From the NCBI RefSeq assembly GCF_008520305.1, contig NZ_ML703276.1, positions 32,814-96,813 of the forward strand: 64,000 nucleotides of DNA, in the 5' to 3' direction. This stretch comes from Mesorhizobium sp. SARCC-RB16n (GTDB lineage Bacteria; Pseudomonadota; Alphaproteobacteria; Rhizobiales; Rhizobiaceae). Under the pieces are notes generated by a model. The model did no database searches. It was not told where the DNA came from and saw only the letters and a program-made list of their open reading frames with translations. Positions 36,995 through 46,489 of this stretch are shown piece after piece (within the stretch, counting starts at the first letter, position 1; each line of letters starts with the position of its first letter). The position numbers were made by a program, and so were the translations under genes.

Positions 36995-38749
36995 ATGGAC
37001 GACACAATGCGCGGCAGGCTCAACGGAGTCGGACTTGGCAGCACCCCACCTGAACCAGCCATAGCAAGCGCGCACAAAGCGGATATTTCGCTCAAGGGCC
37101 TATACGAGATATCGAAGATCCTGACCGCCCCTGCCCGGCTGGAGACCACGCTGGCCAATGTCGTCAAGGCGCTATTTCCATTCGTGCGCATGCGTCGTGG
37201 AGCAATCACCGTCTTTGGGGCCGATGGAAAGCCGGACATCTCCGCAACAACCGGCAACGTCTATCCACCCCAGTCGCGCCGCGCCATTCCGCAGGCCATA
37301 ATCGACCAAATCATCGCTACGGCGAGGCCGGTGATCATACAGGATGTCAGCAAGTCCGAACTGTTTCAGGGTGAGTTTGAAAGGGCGTCGAACGACAACG
37401 CTGTTACACTGACCTTTCTCGGCATCCCTGTTAAAGTTCAGCATGAAACTCTTGGAATATTGTCGATCGAGCGCGCCAACGAACCCAGCTACGTCCACCA
37501 CAATGAGGACATGTGCTTCCTGAACATGGTCGCCGACCTGGTCGGCCAAGTTGTCCATCTCCACCGCCTTGCGAACAATGATGGACAACATCTCGTCGAA
37601 CAGCAAACTGGACCGGGCAAACCGCGCGACCAAGAACGGACCGCCAGCCGGTATGCGTCGGTCAAAATCGACGGAATCATCGGGGAGAGCCAAGCAATTA
37701 AGCGGGTGCTTGAAATGGTTCCAACCGTGGCAAGGACCAATTCCACCGTCCTTCTGCGGGGCGAGAGCGGCACTGGCAAGGAATTCTTCGCGCAAGCGAT
37801 CCATAAGCTTTCAACTCGAAAGACGAAGGCTTTCATCAAATTGAACTGCGCTGCGTTGCCTGAAAGCGTTCTGGAATCGGAGCTGTTTGGGCATGAAAAG
37901 GGCGCCTTCACCGGGGCTATCGCGCAACGGGCGGGCCGTTTCGAATTGGCGCATGGCGGAACCTTGTTACTCGATGAGATCGGCGAGATTTCGCCCGCCT
38001 TTCAAGCCAAACTGTTGCGCGTGTTGCAGGAAGGTGAACTGGAGCGGGTCGGCGGAAACAGGACACTAAAGGTCGACGTTCGGCTTATATGTGCCACCAA
38101 CAAGGATCTTGAAACGGCCGTGGTGAATGGGGAGTTCAGGGCTGACCTCTATTACCGCATCAGCGTGATACCAATCATCCTGCCTCCACTGCGAGCCCGA
38201 CCTGGCGATATTCCACGCCTGGCAGAAGCCTTCCTCGACCGGTTCAACAAGGAGAACCATCGTGAGCTCGCCTTCGCACCCTCGGCGCTTGACGTCGTGT
38301 CGCAATGCTACTTCCCTGGCAATGTTCGCGAGCTGGAAAATTGCGTGCGAAGAACGGCTACACTTGCCCGGTCCGGGACGATCGCTCCGTCCGATTTTGC
38401 CTGTAAAAACGGCCAGTGTCTTTCCTCGCTGATTTGGAAACGAGGCGGCTGTTCGCAGGGAACGAATACCGTTGCCGATGTTCCCCGTGGCGACATGAAC
38501 CGGGATGGATCGCCGCTGCCGGCCAGGCGCATCTCCGGCTCGGCCGATGGATGGGCCGACAGCGCCGGCGATGCGAACGATCCTGATCGTCCCGCGCTTG
38601 GGACCCGGCTGACGGAACGCGACCGGCTGATCGCCGCGATGGAAAAGGCCGGCTCGGTCCAGGCCAAGGCGGCTCGTCTCCTCGGCCTCACGCCCCGCCA
38701 AGTCGGCTATGCACTACGCAAGCACGGCATCGAGGTGAAGAAATTCTAG
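36995..38749 (+). CDS. nifA: NifA, sigma-54-dependent nif activator
   Basis: A 584-aa enhancer-binding protein. It has an N-terminal GAF domain (about 30-195), an AAA+ domain with Walker A GESGTGKE (about 254) and the sigma-54 contact loop ESELFGHEKGAFTGA (about 300), and a C-terminal Fis-type HTH (AKAARLLGLTPRQVGYALRKHG). Between them the cysteines follow C-x11-C-x19-C-x4-C exactly (CYFPGNVRELENC ... CKNGQC), the redox-sensing motif of oxygen-sensitive rhizobial NifA. It lies 103 bp after fixX with no obvious -24/-12 of its own, so read-through from fixABCX is plausible. Confidence 0.97.
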   Translation: MDDTMRGRLNGVGLGSTPPEPAIASAHKADISLKGLYEISKILTAPARLETTLANVVKALFPFVRMRRGAITVFGADGKPDISATTGNVYPPQSRRAIPQAIIDQIIATARPVIIQDVSKSELFQGEFERASNDNAVTLTFLGIPVKVQHETLGILSIERANEPSYVHHNEDMCFLNMVADLVGQVVHLHRLANNDGQHLVEQQTGPGKPRDQERTASRYASVKIDGIIGESQAIKRVLEMVPTVARTNSTVLLRGESGTGKEFFAQAIHKLSTRKTKAFIKLNCAALPESVLESELFGHEKGAFTGAIAQRAGRFELAHGGTLLLDEIGEISPAFQAKLLRVLQEGELERVGGNRTLKVDVRLICATNKDLETAVVNGEFRADLYYRISVIPIILPPLRARPGDIPRLAEAFLDRFNKENHRELAFAPSALDVVSQCYFPGNVRELENCVRRTATLARSGTIAPSDFACKNGQCLSSLIWKRGGCSQGTNTVADVPRGDMNRDGSPLPARRISGSADGWADSAGDANDPDRPALGTRLTERDRLIAAMEKAGSVQAKAARLLGLTPRQVGYALRKHGIEVKKF

Positions 38750-38814
38750 ACGTCTGCGTGACGGCCGTTTTGCAGAAAAGGGACCGTCCTCTCGGGGCCC
38801 ATTCGCTTCGCCAA

Positions 38815-38830
38815 TGTCGGAAGTCTGACA
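38815..38830 (+). promoter_or_regulatory. NifA site upstream of nifB
   Basis: TGT-CGGAAGTCTG-ACA, an exact TGT-N10-ACA match, 75 bp before the -24 element of the nifB promoter. Confidence 0.8.
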
Positions 38831-38905
38831 GGACCGAAGTCGTAAGCAGCTGACAAACCAGACACGACAAGCCGAGATTATGGCTGAATGCCACCACTTC
38901 GGGCT

Positions 38906-38921
38906 TGGCACGGGCCTTGCG
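38906..38921 (+). promoter_or_regulatory. Sigma-54 promoter of nifB
   Basis: TGGCAC-GGGCC-TTGCG is a full-strength -24/-12 match 36 bp before the nifB start. It probably drives nifB-fdxN-nifZ-nifT and perhaps the SIR2-like gene. Confidence 0.87.
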
Positions 38922-38957
38922 CCTGGAAGTGTAACGTCAGCCTAACAGAGCCATTCA

Positions 38958-40421
38958 ATGTCCCCACCGATGACTTCGCTTGAAAGCGAGACCAAAACGA
39001 TCTCGCCCGCGAAATCGGCAGGATGCGCGTCTTCAACCTGCGGCTCGCGCGCGAGCCCTGACGTCATGGAGTCGGCTGTCTGGGAGAAGGTCAAGGACCA
39101 CCCCTGCTATTCAGAAGAAGCGCACCACTATTTCGCCCGCATGCATGTGGCGGTCGCCCCGGCTTGCAACATTCAGTGCAACTACTGCAACCGCAAATAT
39201 GACTGCGCCAACGAGAGCCGACCTGGTGTCGTCTCCGAAAAGTTGACGCCTGAACAAGCGGTCCGCAAGGTGATCGCGGTCGCGAATCAAGTGCCCCAGC
39301 TTTCCGTGCTCGGCATCGCGGGACCGGGCGACGCCTGTTACGACTGGAACAAAACAAAGGCGACGTTCGGACGCGTCGCCGAGGAAATCCCCGACCTCAA
39401 GCTTTGCATCTCGACCAACGGCCTCGCGCTGCCGGACCATGTCGCCGATCTTTGCGACATGCATGTCGATCACGTTACGATCACCATCAACATGGTCGAC
39501 CCCCAAATCGGCGCAAAGATCCATCCTTGGATCTTCTACAAGCACCGCCGCTATACCGGCATTGACGCCGCCAGGATCCTGCACGAGCGGCAAATGCTTG
39601 GCCTGGAGATGCTGACGGCGCGCGGCATCCTTACCAAAATCAATTCGGTGATGATCCCCGGCGTCAACGACGAACACCTGATCGAGGTGAATAAATGGGT
39701 CAAGGCGCGCGGCGCCTTCCTGCACAACATCATGCCGCTGATTTCGAACCCGGAGCACGGCACGCATTACGGCCTGACGGGGCAACGCGGCCCTAAGGCG
39801 ATGGAGTTGAAGGCACTTCAAGATCGTCTCGAAGGCGGTGCCAGATTGATGCGCCATTGCAGGCAATGCCGGGCCGATGCCGTTGGCCTGCTCGGAGAGG
39901 ATCGTGGCCAGGAGTTCACGCTCGACCAGATCTCCGACGAGGTCACCTACGATGCGAGCAAGCACGATGCGTATCGCGAGGTGGTCGCCCGCGAGCGCGG
40001 CGATCGAGCGGTGGCCAAAAGCGAGGCGACCGAAATGGTCAAGGCAGCGGGTTCGGGCAAGTCGCTTCTTATCGCCGTGGCCAGCAAGGGCGGTGGCCGC
40101 ATCAACGCACATTTCGGCCACGCGAGAGAGTTCCAGATCTATGAGGCCTCGCCGAGAGGAATCAGCCTGGTCGGGCATCGGAAGGTCGAGCAGTACTGCC
40201 TGGGCGGCTGGGGCGAGGATGCTACCCTCGCAGGCGTCCTCGCCGCCCTCGAAGGCATCGACATCGTGCTGTGCGCCAAGATCGGAGATAGCCCGAAGGC
40301 TCAGCTCAGGGGAGCTGGAATCCGGGGAACGGATGATTATGGCTATGAGCATATCGAGACCGCGATCAGCACGGTTTACGCCGCCGAGTTTGGCGCCAAA
40401 CCATTGGCCGCGACGGCCTGA
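38958..40421 (+). CDS. nifB: NifB, radical SAM FeMo-cofactor precursor synthase
   Basis: A 487-aa protein making NifB-co, the 8Fe-9S-C core. The radical SAM motif CNIQCNYC lies near residue 70, followed by SAM-binding features (LSVLGIAGPGD). A C-terminal NifX-like domain begins near residue 370 (GRINAHFGHAREFQIYEA). The arrangement and length are usual for rhizobia. Confidence 0.96.
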   Translation: MSPPMTSLESETKTISPAKSAGCASSTCGSRASPDVMESAVWEKVKDHPCYSEEAHHYFARMHVAVAPACNIQCNYCNRKYDCANESRPGVVSEKLTPEQAVRKVIAVANQVPQLSVLGIAGPGDACYDWNKTKATFGRVAEEIPDLKLCISTNGLALPDHVADLCDMHVDHVTITINMVDPQIGAKIHPWIFYKHRRYTGIDAARILHERQMLGLEMLTARGILTKINSVMIPGVNDEHLIEVNKWVKARGAFLHNIMPLISNPEHGTHYGLTGQRGPKAMELKALQDRLEGGARLMRHCRQCRADAVGLLGEDRGQEFTLDQISDEVTYDASKHDAYREVVARERGDRAVAKSEATEMVKAAGSGKSLLIAVASKGGGRINAHFGHAREFQIYEASPRGISLVGHRKVEQYCLGGWGEDATLAGVLAALEGIDIVLCAKIGDSPKAQLRGAGIRGTDDYGYEHIETAISTVYAAEFGAKPLAATA

Positions 40422-40458
40422 AATCTCTCAATCCAAACCGACCAGGAGTTGAACAAAA

Positions 40459-40653
40459 ATGGCGTTCAAGATCATCGCATCCCAATGCACCCAGTGCGGA
40501 GCCTGCGAGTTCGAATGTCCTTCGGGTGCGATCAAATTCAAAGGCGAGGCGTACGTCATCGACCCGCAGAAGTGCACAGAATGCAAGGACGCCTTTGATG
40601 CACAGCAATGCGCCTCGGTTTGCCCGGTGGAGATGACCTGCGTTCCGGCCTGA
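40459..40653 (+). CDS. fdxN: Ferredoxin FdxN (2[4Fe-4S])
   Basis: A 64-aa ferredoxin with cluster motifs [12 protein letters not shown] and [18 protein letters not shown], the second loop having the longer spacing typical of FdxN. It donates electrons to nitrogenase or NifB reactions. An AGGAG site precedes the ATG; 37 bp after nifB. Confidence 0.94.
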   Translation: MAFKIIASQCTQCGACEFECPSGAIKFKGEAYVIDPQKCTECKDAFDAQQCASVCPVEMTCVPA

Positions 40654-40742
40654 CGTCCCAATAGGCCAGAACGGCCGGTCACTGCAAAGCATACTTTGAA
40701 CAGCTTTATCGGCAGTGTGCAGCTGCCAGAAGGAGAACAGCC

Positions 40743-41069
40743 ATGACGCTCTGGCGCGAACAGGAGGTCGAAATCCACAAGCGTCCAGGGTTTATGCCGG
40801 GCGAACGGGTCCGCGCCACACGCCACGTCAAAAATGACGGCACCTATCCCGGTAGGGAGATTGGCGAAAACCTGGTGCGGACGGGTGACGAAGGTTATGT
40901 GCGCGACATCGGCACCTTTCTCCAGCAGTTCTACATTTATGCGGTCGAGTGGATTGGTCGTGGCACAGTTGTGGGAATGCGGGCGCGTGAAATGGTGAGC
41001 CTCGACAGGTCCTGTACTCCATCTGATGGCGAAATGAATGCCGCGGCTGACAAACGGGCAGCCACATGA
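40743..41069 (+). CDS. nifZ: NifZ, MoFe protein maturation factor
   Basis: A 108-aa protein of the NifZ family, involved in forming the second P-cluster of MoFe protein. Family features are FMPGERVRATRHVKNDGTYPG and GTFLQQFYIYAVEWI. An AAGGAG site precedes the ATG, and the stop overlaps the nifT start (ATGA). Confidence 0.93.
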   Translation: MTLWREQEVEIHKRPGFMPGERVRATRHVKNDGTYPGREIGENLVRTGDEGYVRDIGTFLQQFYIYAVEWIGRGTVVGMRAREMVSLDRSCTPSDGEMNAAADKRAAT

Positions 41070-41278
41070 AGTTGATGATCCGCAGGACCGGCGCCGGCCT
41101 GTCGGCCTATGTTCCCAAGAAAGATCTCGAAGAGCCGATCATCCAGATTGAGAATGAATGCCTCTGGGGCGGAGCCGTAACGCTTAGGAACGGCTGGCGC
41201 TTCGTCCTGCCCGACCTTCCGCGGGATACGCGATTGCCGATCACCGTTGAGGCTCGAAAAATCTCTGACGCCGAGTAG
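41066..41278 (+). CDS. nifT: NifT/FixU family protein
   Basis: A 70-aa small beta-rich protein of the NifT/FixU family, conserved with nifZ but of undefined role. The core is recognisable (SAYVPKKDLEEPI, LWGGAVTLRNGWRF). It is translationally coupled to nifZ. Confidence 0.92.
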   Translation: MKLMIRRTGAGLSAYVPKKDLEEPIIQIENECLWGGAVTLRNGWRFVLPDLPRDTRLPITVEARKISDAE

Positions 41279-41295
41279 GAAGGCGGGTGGATAGC

Positions 41296-42186
41296 ATGAA
41301 GGCTAATGGAATGAGCATGAACACCGTCCCGCGCCATCTTTTGATCACTCGGGACAGCCATGCCGAAACGCGGCTTGACCTGATCAAGGAGGCGCTCGCG
41401 GCCGACGTGATGGTTCCCTATCTCGGCCCGGGGCTTCTCCAGCTCGGCTGCGCGAAACCGCCGGTACCGCACACGCCGGAAGCCATCGCCTCGGCACTCA
41501 ACGCGCGCGCCCCAGCCCCCTCCAAGATCCGCACCAATATGTGGTCTGTCGCGCAGTTTATCGAACAGCGCCGACATCGCCGGACACTTCAGGGTTGGAT
41601 GGCCGAGATCTTCGCACCGCCTGCAGCGCCGACCATCCTCCACGCCTGGCTCGCCACGCTGCCGCTCTCGCTTATCGTCGACAGTTGGTATGATGGCGCC
41701 ATGCGCGCGGCCCTCATCGCGACCGGCCGAACGGATGTCGTCGAGATACAAGGCGTCACGCGGGCGAACGAAACCAAAGACATTTGGACCAAAGCCTATG
41801 ATTTGTCCGGAATTGAACTCGACCCGGTACCGCCGGTTGAGACCGTTCTCTATGTGCCCCATGGCAGCATCAGGCCTGCGGCAAACTTCCTGGTTTCAGA
41901 TTCCGACTATGTCGAAGTGCTGACAGATATCGATATCCAGACCCCGATCCCTAATCAGGTGAAGCAGCGGCGGAACAATCGGGGCTTCTTCTTCGTCGGC
42001 TGCCGCTTCGACGATCAGATGCTACGCACCTACGCCTTGCAGATCATGAAGCGATCCGACGGCCCACATTTCGCGCTCATTGATGGGTCGGTGCTGACCA
42101 GAAACGAACGCCGGTTCCTGGCTGCGTGTGCAGTCACAGTCATTGACATGCCGATAGACGTAGCCGCAGCTCGGCTTGCCGCATGA
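41296..42186 (+). CDS. SIR2-like domain protein in nif operon
   Basis: A 296-aa protein (ATG 41296, after an AGGAAGG; an in-frame GTG at 41287 is too close to that site). The N-terminus has DVMVPYLGPGLLQLG, resembling the NAD-binding loop of SIR2-like proteins, and the C-terminus ends in a Rossmann-type FFFVGCRFDDQMLR...HFALID as in SIR2_2-type domains. The classic sirtuin zinc cysteines are not evident. It follows nifT by 17 bp on the same strand, so it is probably NifA-controlled. Whether it deacylates, hydrolyses NAD or only binds nucleotide is unknown. Confidence 0.7.
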   Translation: MKANGMSMNTVPRHLLITRDSHAETRLDLIKEALAADVMVPYLGPGLLQLGCAKPPVPHTPEAIASALNARAPAPSKIRTNMWSVAQFIEQRRHRRTLQGWMAEIFAPPAAPTILHAWLATLPLSLIVDSWYDGAMRAALIATGRTDVVEIQGVTRANETKDIWTKAYDLSGIELDPVPPVETVLYVPHGSIRPAANFLVSDSDYVEVLTDIDIQTPIPNQVKQRRNNRGFFFVGCRFDDQMLRTYALQIMKRSDGPHFALIDGSVLTRNERRFLAACAVTVIDMPIDVAAARLAA

Positions 42187-42894
42187 GGTATTCCGGTAAA
42201 TGGCCAGAGCCGTTGCGCAAGCCCCAGCCGACGGCTGAATCGACCGGCGGCATAGACAGGTGTGTGCATCTCATCTGCGGCGCTCCTGCGCCATTCGCCC
42301 CAAGGTCGCGTTGTATCGTTGCAGCGGGTGGATGCCGCGGTTGAAACGGCTGAGCTTCAGAATCTGCACAGTGGCGCTGCTGTCACGGTGCGGGTCGGTC
42401 AAGCGCGATCGTTGGCCAGTAAGCTGGCCTGTTAGCGATTGGATGTCGAAGCTGTCCAGCATGGGTTCTGTGAGGCTTGGTCAAGAGAAAGGCTTTGAGG
42501 AACGGCGCGGGTTGCGGCCTACGCTTGCGATTCAGTCGAGCTGAAATAAGCCATCAGCGTCGCCCGGCACCTTCCCAGAGGATGGCCAAACCGAGGCCAC
42601 CCACAACAATAACTGATCTCGCCCGTCGGATCCGGAGGCCGTACGGAGGTCAGCTGCGGGAAGGCTGCATGGGGGACGACGATGCTGCGGGCCAGCTATC
42701 GCGCCGGTGGGGAGCGAGGGCATCTCAGACGAGGATACGTCCGAAACACGTCACCTGATTGCACGATACCAGTTTACCTCGCGGTCGGGACGCCCAAATG
42801 TGTTTGGAATGCAAACACCTTTCTGAGGGGTTGCGGGCGAGGACGCCCGGACGGGACGTCCTTCCGTTGGTGATACTTGCCATCCCCCATTGAA
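42187..42894. other. Intergenic region between SIR2-like gene and nodD
   Basis: About 700 bp between the nif and nod blocks. Besides the doubtful 63-codon ORF, I see no gene, nod box or -24/-12 promoter. Confidence 0.4.
42271..42462 (-). CDS. Short ORF of unknown function
   Basis: A 63-codon frame (LDSFDIQSLTGQLTGQ ... HPLQRYNATLGRMAQE) with codon use like neighbouring genes but no clear ribosome site. No family recognised; it may be a fragment. Confidence 0.25.
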   Translation of the reverse strand: MLDSFDIQSLTGQLTGQRSRLTDPHRDSSATVQILKLSRFNRGIHPLQRYNATLGRMAQERRR

Positions 42895-43836
42895 CTAAGA
42901 GGTCTTGAGGGCCCCAGTCTCCTGGGGAGAAGCCAAGCGGGATGCTTCCTCCAATAGAATGTCCCGCATCCAAATGCTTGCCGAGTCGCTGTTGTGAAGC
43001 GCAGGCCATTGGAGGGCCAATGTGAATGCGGGAAGTGGCAGCGGAAGTTCGACAATTCGCAGGGGCACTGCTTTTGCAAAGTGCTTGACCAGCCGTAATG
43101 GTAAGGTCGCTATGCGATCAGTATGCGGCAGCAAGGGCGGGATCATGCTAAACCCCTGCACGACCACCTCGAGACGTCTCTTGATACCGTGCTCGAGCAA
43201 AAGCCATTCTTCAATAGATGGCTGCCGGGTACGCCCGAATTTGGCGGCAACGTGCCCCATCGACATGTACTGCTCAAATGTGAGCTGTCCTGACAGCTGC
43301 TCGTTGGTGGGGCAGCCCACGCACACGAATGTCTCGTCGAACAGTGCTGCTTTAGGATGTGCGCTCGACATGAACACGTCTGGAAGGACTAGGAAATCGA
43401 TCTCACCGCGCCGGAGTAGTTCATCGGGGTCATCGGTGAGAGAAAGCAACTCAAAGCTGACGGCGGGAGCTTCTCGCGCGACGCGCTGCACGACCGCTTG
43501 GAAAAATACGAGCGTCATGTAGTCGGAAATGCCGATCTTGAAGCAACGCTCCGATTGACCTGGGTTGAACATGTCCCAGGAAATGATGGAGAGCTGGACG
43601 TGCAGCAGAGCCTCGCGGACCGCGGGAGCAAGCCCTTCGGCACGAGGCGTTGGGACAAGTTCGCGGCCCCTCATCGTAAACAGCTCATCGCGAAAAAAGT
43701 CGCGCAACCGGGCGACGGCCGCGCTCATGGCCGGCTGGCTCAGGTTAATGCTGCGCGCGGCAGCAGTCAGGTTGCGCTCGTTCATGAGCGCGTCGAGCAC
43801 GACGAGAAGGTTTAGATCGAGGCCTTTAAAGCGCAC
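42895..43836 (-). CDS. nodD: NodD, LysR-family nod gene activator
   Basis: A 313-aa flavonoid-responsive LysR regulator. The N-terminal HTH is canonical ([34 protein letters not shown]). Start is GTG at 43836, the usual N-terminus of the family. It is divergent from nodH, with a nod box in between. Confidence 0.95.
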   Translation of the reverse strand: MRFKGLDLNLLVVLDALMNERNLTAAARSINLSQPAMSAAVARLRDFFRDELFTMRGRELVPTPRAEGLAPAVREALLHVQLSIISWDMFNPGQSERCFKIGISDYMTLVFFQAVVQRVAREAPAVSFELLSLTDDPDELLRRGEIDFLVLPDVFMSSAHPKAALFDETFVCVGCPTNEQLSGQLTFEQYMSMGHVAAKFGRTRQPSIEEWLLLEHGIKRRLEVVVQGFSMIPPLLPHTDRIATLPLRLVKHFAKAVPLRIVELPLPLPAFTLALQWPALHNSDSASIWMRDILLEEASRLASPQETGALKTS

Positions 43837-43846
43837 CTGGCATTTT

Positions 43847-43895
43847 ATCCATAGCGTGGATGGGAGGCATCAAAACAGTGAATTTTACCAAGTTT
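43847..43895 (+). promoter_or_regulatory. nod box upstream of nodH
   Basis: The elements ATCCATAGCGTGGATG, GCATCAAAACAGTG and AATTTTACCAAGTTT appear in the nod-box order and spacing. It points to the + strand and lies 10 bp from the nodD start, so NodD binding could also repress nodD. The third block carries GTGAATTTT where CGATTTT is commoner. Confidence 0.82.
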
Positions 43896-44355
43896 ATGGA
43901 GTGGGGCATAGTAAAGTGTCAATCTTGAGAATTAGGCTGCTGACGAGAAACACGGCTGCTCACTTCCGCCGGTTCCCGACGTGTGCACCGAGCCTCAACC
44001 GATGCCCATGTCCGGTGTAATCATGTTGTTCGTGTGCCCGCAATAAGCTCCCACTCGGCTGCTTCGAGCAGGCGTACTCCCAACACCCCTGCGGACGCGT
44101 CGAAACGGCTCCAGTTTGAACGCTTTTGGCGCGTGTCTCAGCAAGTGGCGACAGGGGTCCTGACAGGACCTTTCGAAATGACTGGAGCGCTGGGTATCAC
44201 CGATCATGTCGAATTCGCCGAGATCTTTGGATCGAGGCACAACGTTTCGAGAGTGCGGCGGCTCACATCGGCTGCGGCGCAGCTTCATCCAGACCGCTGT
44301 TCCCGTATAGTCCCAGTCGAATTTTTATCAGCAATGCTGATCGGAGACACATCCA
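43896..44355 (+). other. Long leader between nod box and nodH
   Basis: 460 bp without a recognisable gene. The open frame from 43983 lacks a ribosome site and resembles no family I know. Probably leader or remains of a lost nod gene. Confidence 0.4.
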
Positions 44356-45138
44356 ATGACCTATCCCATGCCCGCACCCGGCCCATTTGTGATCCTTGCG
44401 ATGCCGAGGACGGGCACGCATTACCTGGAAGAGTTGTTGAACGAGCATCCGAACGTGCTGAGCAACGGTGAGTTGCTCAACACCTACGACGTGAACTGGG
44501 CCGATAAGGGTCGCTTGCTAGGCAGTGACCGCGAACTCCTCGAGCTTGCCTATCTGCGCTTCCCCAATCCAACTGACAAGGCGGTAACGCGCGTTGGTTG
44601 CAAGATCAACGAACCTCAGTTTCACGAGCGTCCGAGCTTTTTTGCTGAGCTCGCCCGTTGGCCAGGTCTCAAGGTCATCCTCCTGGTCCGCGAAAACACA
44701 TTGGAGTCGCTGCGATCGCTGACACAGGCGAGGCAAACCCGCCAGTGGCTGAAGTTCAGTTCGGACAACGACGCGGCTCCGTCCGTCAAGCTGCCAGCCG
44801 CTTGCTGCGAGGCTTATTTCAAGACCGCCGATGATTTCCACAATCGTGTCGCGCGCTCCTTCGCGTCCACCGACTTGCATGTGGCCGAGTATGAGACGCT
44901 TCTTCGCGAGCCCTCGGCGTGCTTGGCTAAAATTTGGGAGTTTCTGGGGGTCGCAGCGTTTGGGCCCTCTGGTACCGCTAACCTAAAGCGCCAGGAAGCA
45001 CGCCCGCTGGACCAAACGATAGAGAATTTCGAAGAGTTGCGGCGCCACTTCGCACGCGGACCGTACGCGAAATTTTTTGAGGTCGGCGACCGTCTGACTC
45101 CTCGTCGCAGTGGCAAGGAACGGCTTGCCCGTTCTTAG
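44356..45138 (+). CDS. nodH: NodH, Nod-factor sulfotransferase
   Basis: A 260-aa PAPS-dependent sulfotransferase that sulfates C6 of the reducing-end sugar of the Nod factor. It is very similar to Sinorhizobium NodH throughout: the 5'-phosphosulfate loop ILAMPRTGTHYLEELLNEHP at residues 13-32, VGCKINEPQFHERPSFFAEL, and LVRENTLESLRS. A GGAG site precedes the ATG. The C-terminal tail is slightly longer than in S. meliloti. Confidence 0.94.
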   Translation: MTYPMPAPGPFVILAMPRTGTHYLEELLNEHPNVLSNGELLNTYDVNWADKGRLLGSDRELLELAYLRFPNPTDKAVTRVGCKINEPQFHERPSFFAELARWPGLKVILLVRENTLESLRSLTQARQTRQWLKFSSDNDAAPSVKLPAACCEAYFKTADDFHNRVARSFASTDLHVAEYETLLREPSACLAKIWEFLGVAAFGPSGTANLKRQEARPLDQTIENFEELRRHFARGPYAKFFEVGDRLTPRRSGKERLARS

Positions 45139-45806
45139 GCTCCGGGCACCGGCAGGGCGAGCTTACCTCCCTCGCGACAGTGGCGCGGCGCCACAGTTCG
45201 GGCGAAAGCCGGGATAAAGGTGAACATAGGGCATCCAAATCTGGACACCGCCGTGCGATTTTTGTCCTTCTTCTGCTGGTGCGACGACTACCGAGATCCA
45301 AACCGTAGACTGGGTGCACGAGTTCTGGCGCTTCAGCGTTGGCCTCCGTGTTTTTGACCATGTCGTTGCGTCCGAACAGCAAAACTGCCCGCAACAGAAT
45401 GCCCGACTCCTGGCGCTTCCATCACTGCTGGTTCTCCTGGCGCGAAGCGCCGTCGTCGCGAGAGCCAGGGCGGAGAATCCCGCGCATTCTGCGTGACCAC
45501 ATGATCGGTGACAGCGAGCCCTACTCAGCGGCACCGAGAATGGTTGCCCCATGCTCGCACGCCGAGGTCGCCATCGCAGAGCCAATTGAATTGAGGATCA
45601 GTCTTCGGAGTTTTTGGTAGTTGGGTCTATCCGGCCAAAACAGGCACTTTGGTGCAAACCGGCAGGGCATTTTTCGCAACCGCCTAACCGCCGACGACCG
45701 ACGTTAGTGCGGTGTTCCGCCTGCATGTGCGAAAACCCGCACAAATCGGCTGATGGACAGTGGCGAAGCCATGAGAAAAACGGCGCCATCGCAACGTTTC
45801 TCGGGC
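45139..45806. other. Intergenic region downstream of nodH
   Basis: No gene recognised. Frames on both strands are Arg/Pro/Ala-rich with no family resemblance or ribosome sites. A TGTGCG/CGCACA inverted repeat (around 45725-45742) resembles a NifA site but has 12 rather than 10 bases between TGT and ACA. Confidence 0.35.
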
Positions 45807-45822
45807 TGGCACGCATCTTGCG
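45807..45822 (+). promoter_or_regulatory. Orphan sigma-54 promoter in nod region
   Basis: TGGCAC-GCATC-TTGCG is a full -24/-12 match comparable to that of nifB. No nif or fix gene follows, only a 21-codon ORF with an excellent ribosome site. Confidence 0.75.
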
Positions 45823-45898
45823 ACCGAGACTGCCGCCGCGCTCGACCGGAGCGCCGCGACCCGTGAAGTCCGGCCCAAACCGGCCAAGGAGAGCAAAA

Positions 45899-45964
45899 AT
45901 GTTAGCTGCACCAGTTCGAAGCGCGAAACCCGCGCGTCCAAGGCGCCTCAGTGCCCAACCTTAA
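45899..45964 (+). CDS. 21-codon ORF behind sigma-54 promoter
   Basis: ATG at 45899 is preceded by AAGGAG at ideal spacing and followed by 21 codons, basic and Pro/Ala-rich. It sits 76 bp after the -24/-12 promoter. It may be a microprotein, a leader peptide, or the 5' end of a deleted NifA-regulated gene. Confidence 0.4.
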   Translation: MLAAPVRSAKPARPRRLSAQP

Positions 45965-46440
45965 GTGCAGGTGCTTGGCCGCATTATCCTCGGACCGCAT
46001 CTGGGAATGTCTATCCCACGATCGGCGAAATGCTGACGCCGTTTGCGCCGCCTTCCGTACGCGTGATGGCTGTATCGACATTTCAGGATCTACGTTTTGA
46101 CGAAGCGACTTCCCCGCCTGACGGTCTTCGCGGGATTCGTCGCCCCTCGCGAGCCATCGCTGTCATACACTTGCCAGCTTCCCGGCTCGGCTGCGGCGGG
46201 TCTCCTGCAGTGGGGTGCTTGCGCCGCTGCCCGGCCTCATGGGCACTTCAACGGGTTCGCTGCAATTTGTCCCGTTCGGCTGCCGCCTTCGTCGGCGCAA
46301 GCTGGTGTCCCCATGCGGGCTGGCGGCCTTCCTCACGTGTAACGGTCACAATCGTCCATCCACCCTTGCAAAAGACACGCGCGCGGGAACGGGCGAACGG
46401 ATGCTAGCGGCGCCTGAAGCTGCCCACGGCCACTCCTTCT
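45965..46440. other. Intergenic region before the nodA nod box
   Basis: No recognisable gene; reading frames are short and mutually overlapping. Confidence 0.4.
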
Positions 46441-46489
46441 ATCCAAGAGTTGGATGACCGTTATCAAAACAATCGATTTTACCAACTTT
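46441..46489 (+). promoter_or_regulatory. nod box upstream of nodABC
   Basis: ATCCAAGAGTTGGATG, then TATCAAAACAATCG and ATTTTACCAACTTT, close to the full nod-box consensus including the AATCGATTTTACCA block. It lies 250 bp before nodA and should drive nodABC(S) and probably nodIJ. Confidence 0.92.

Noticed and set aside
45163-45585. Minus-strand frame downstream of nodH
   Set aside because: Low-complexity Arg/Ser/Ala composition, no ribosome site and no recognised family.
45725-45742. NifA box for the orphan sigma-54 promoter
   Set aside because: The dyad TGTGCG/CGCACA has 12 rather than 10 bases between TGT and ACA, so it is only a near match.
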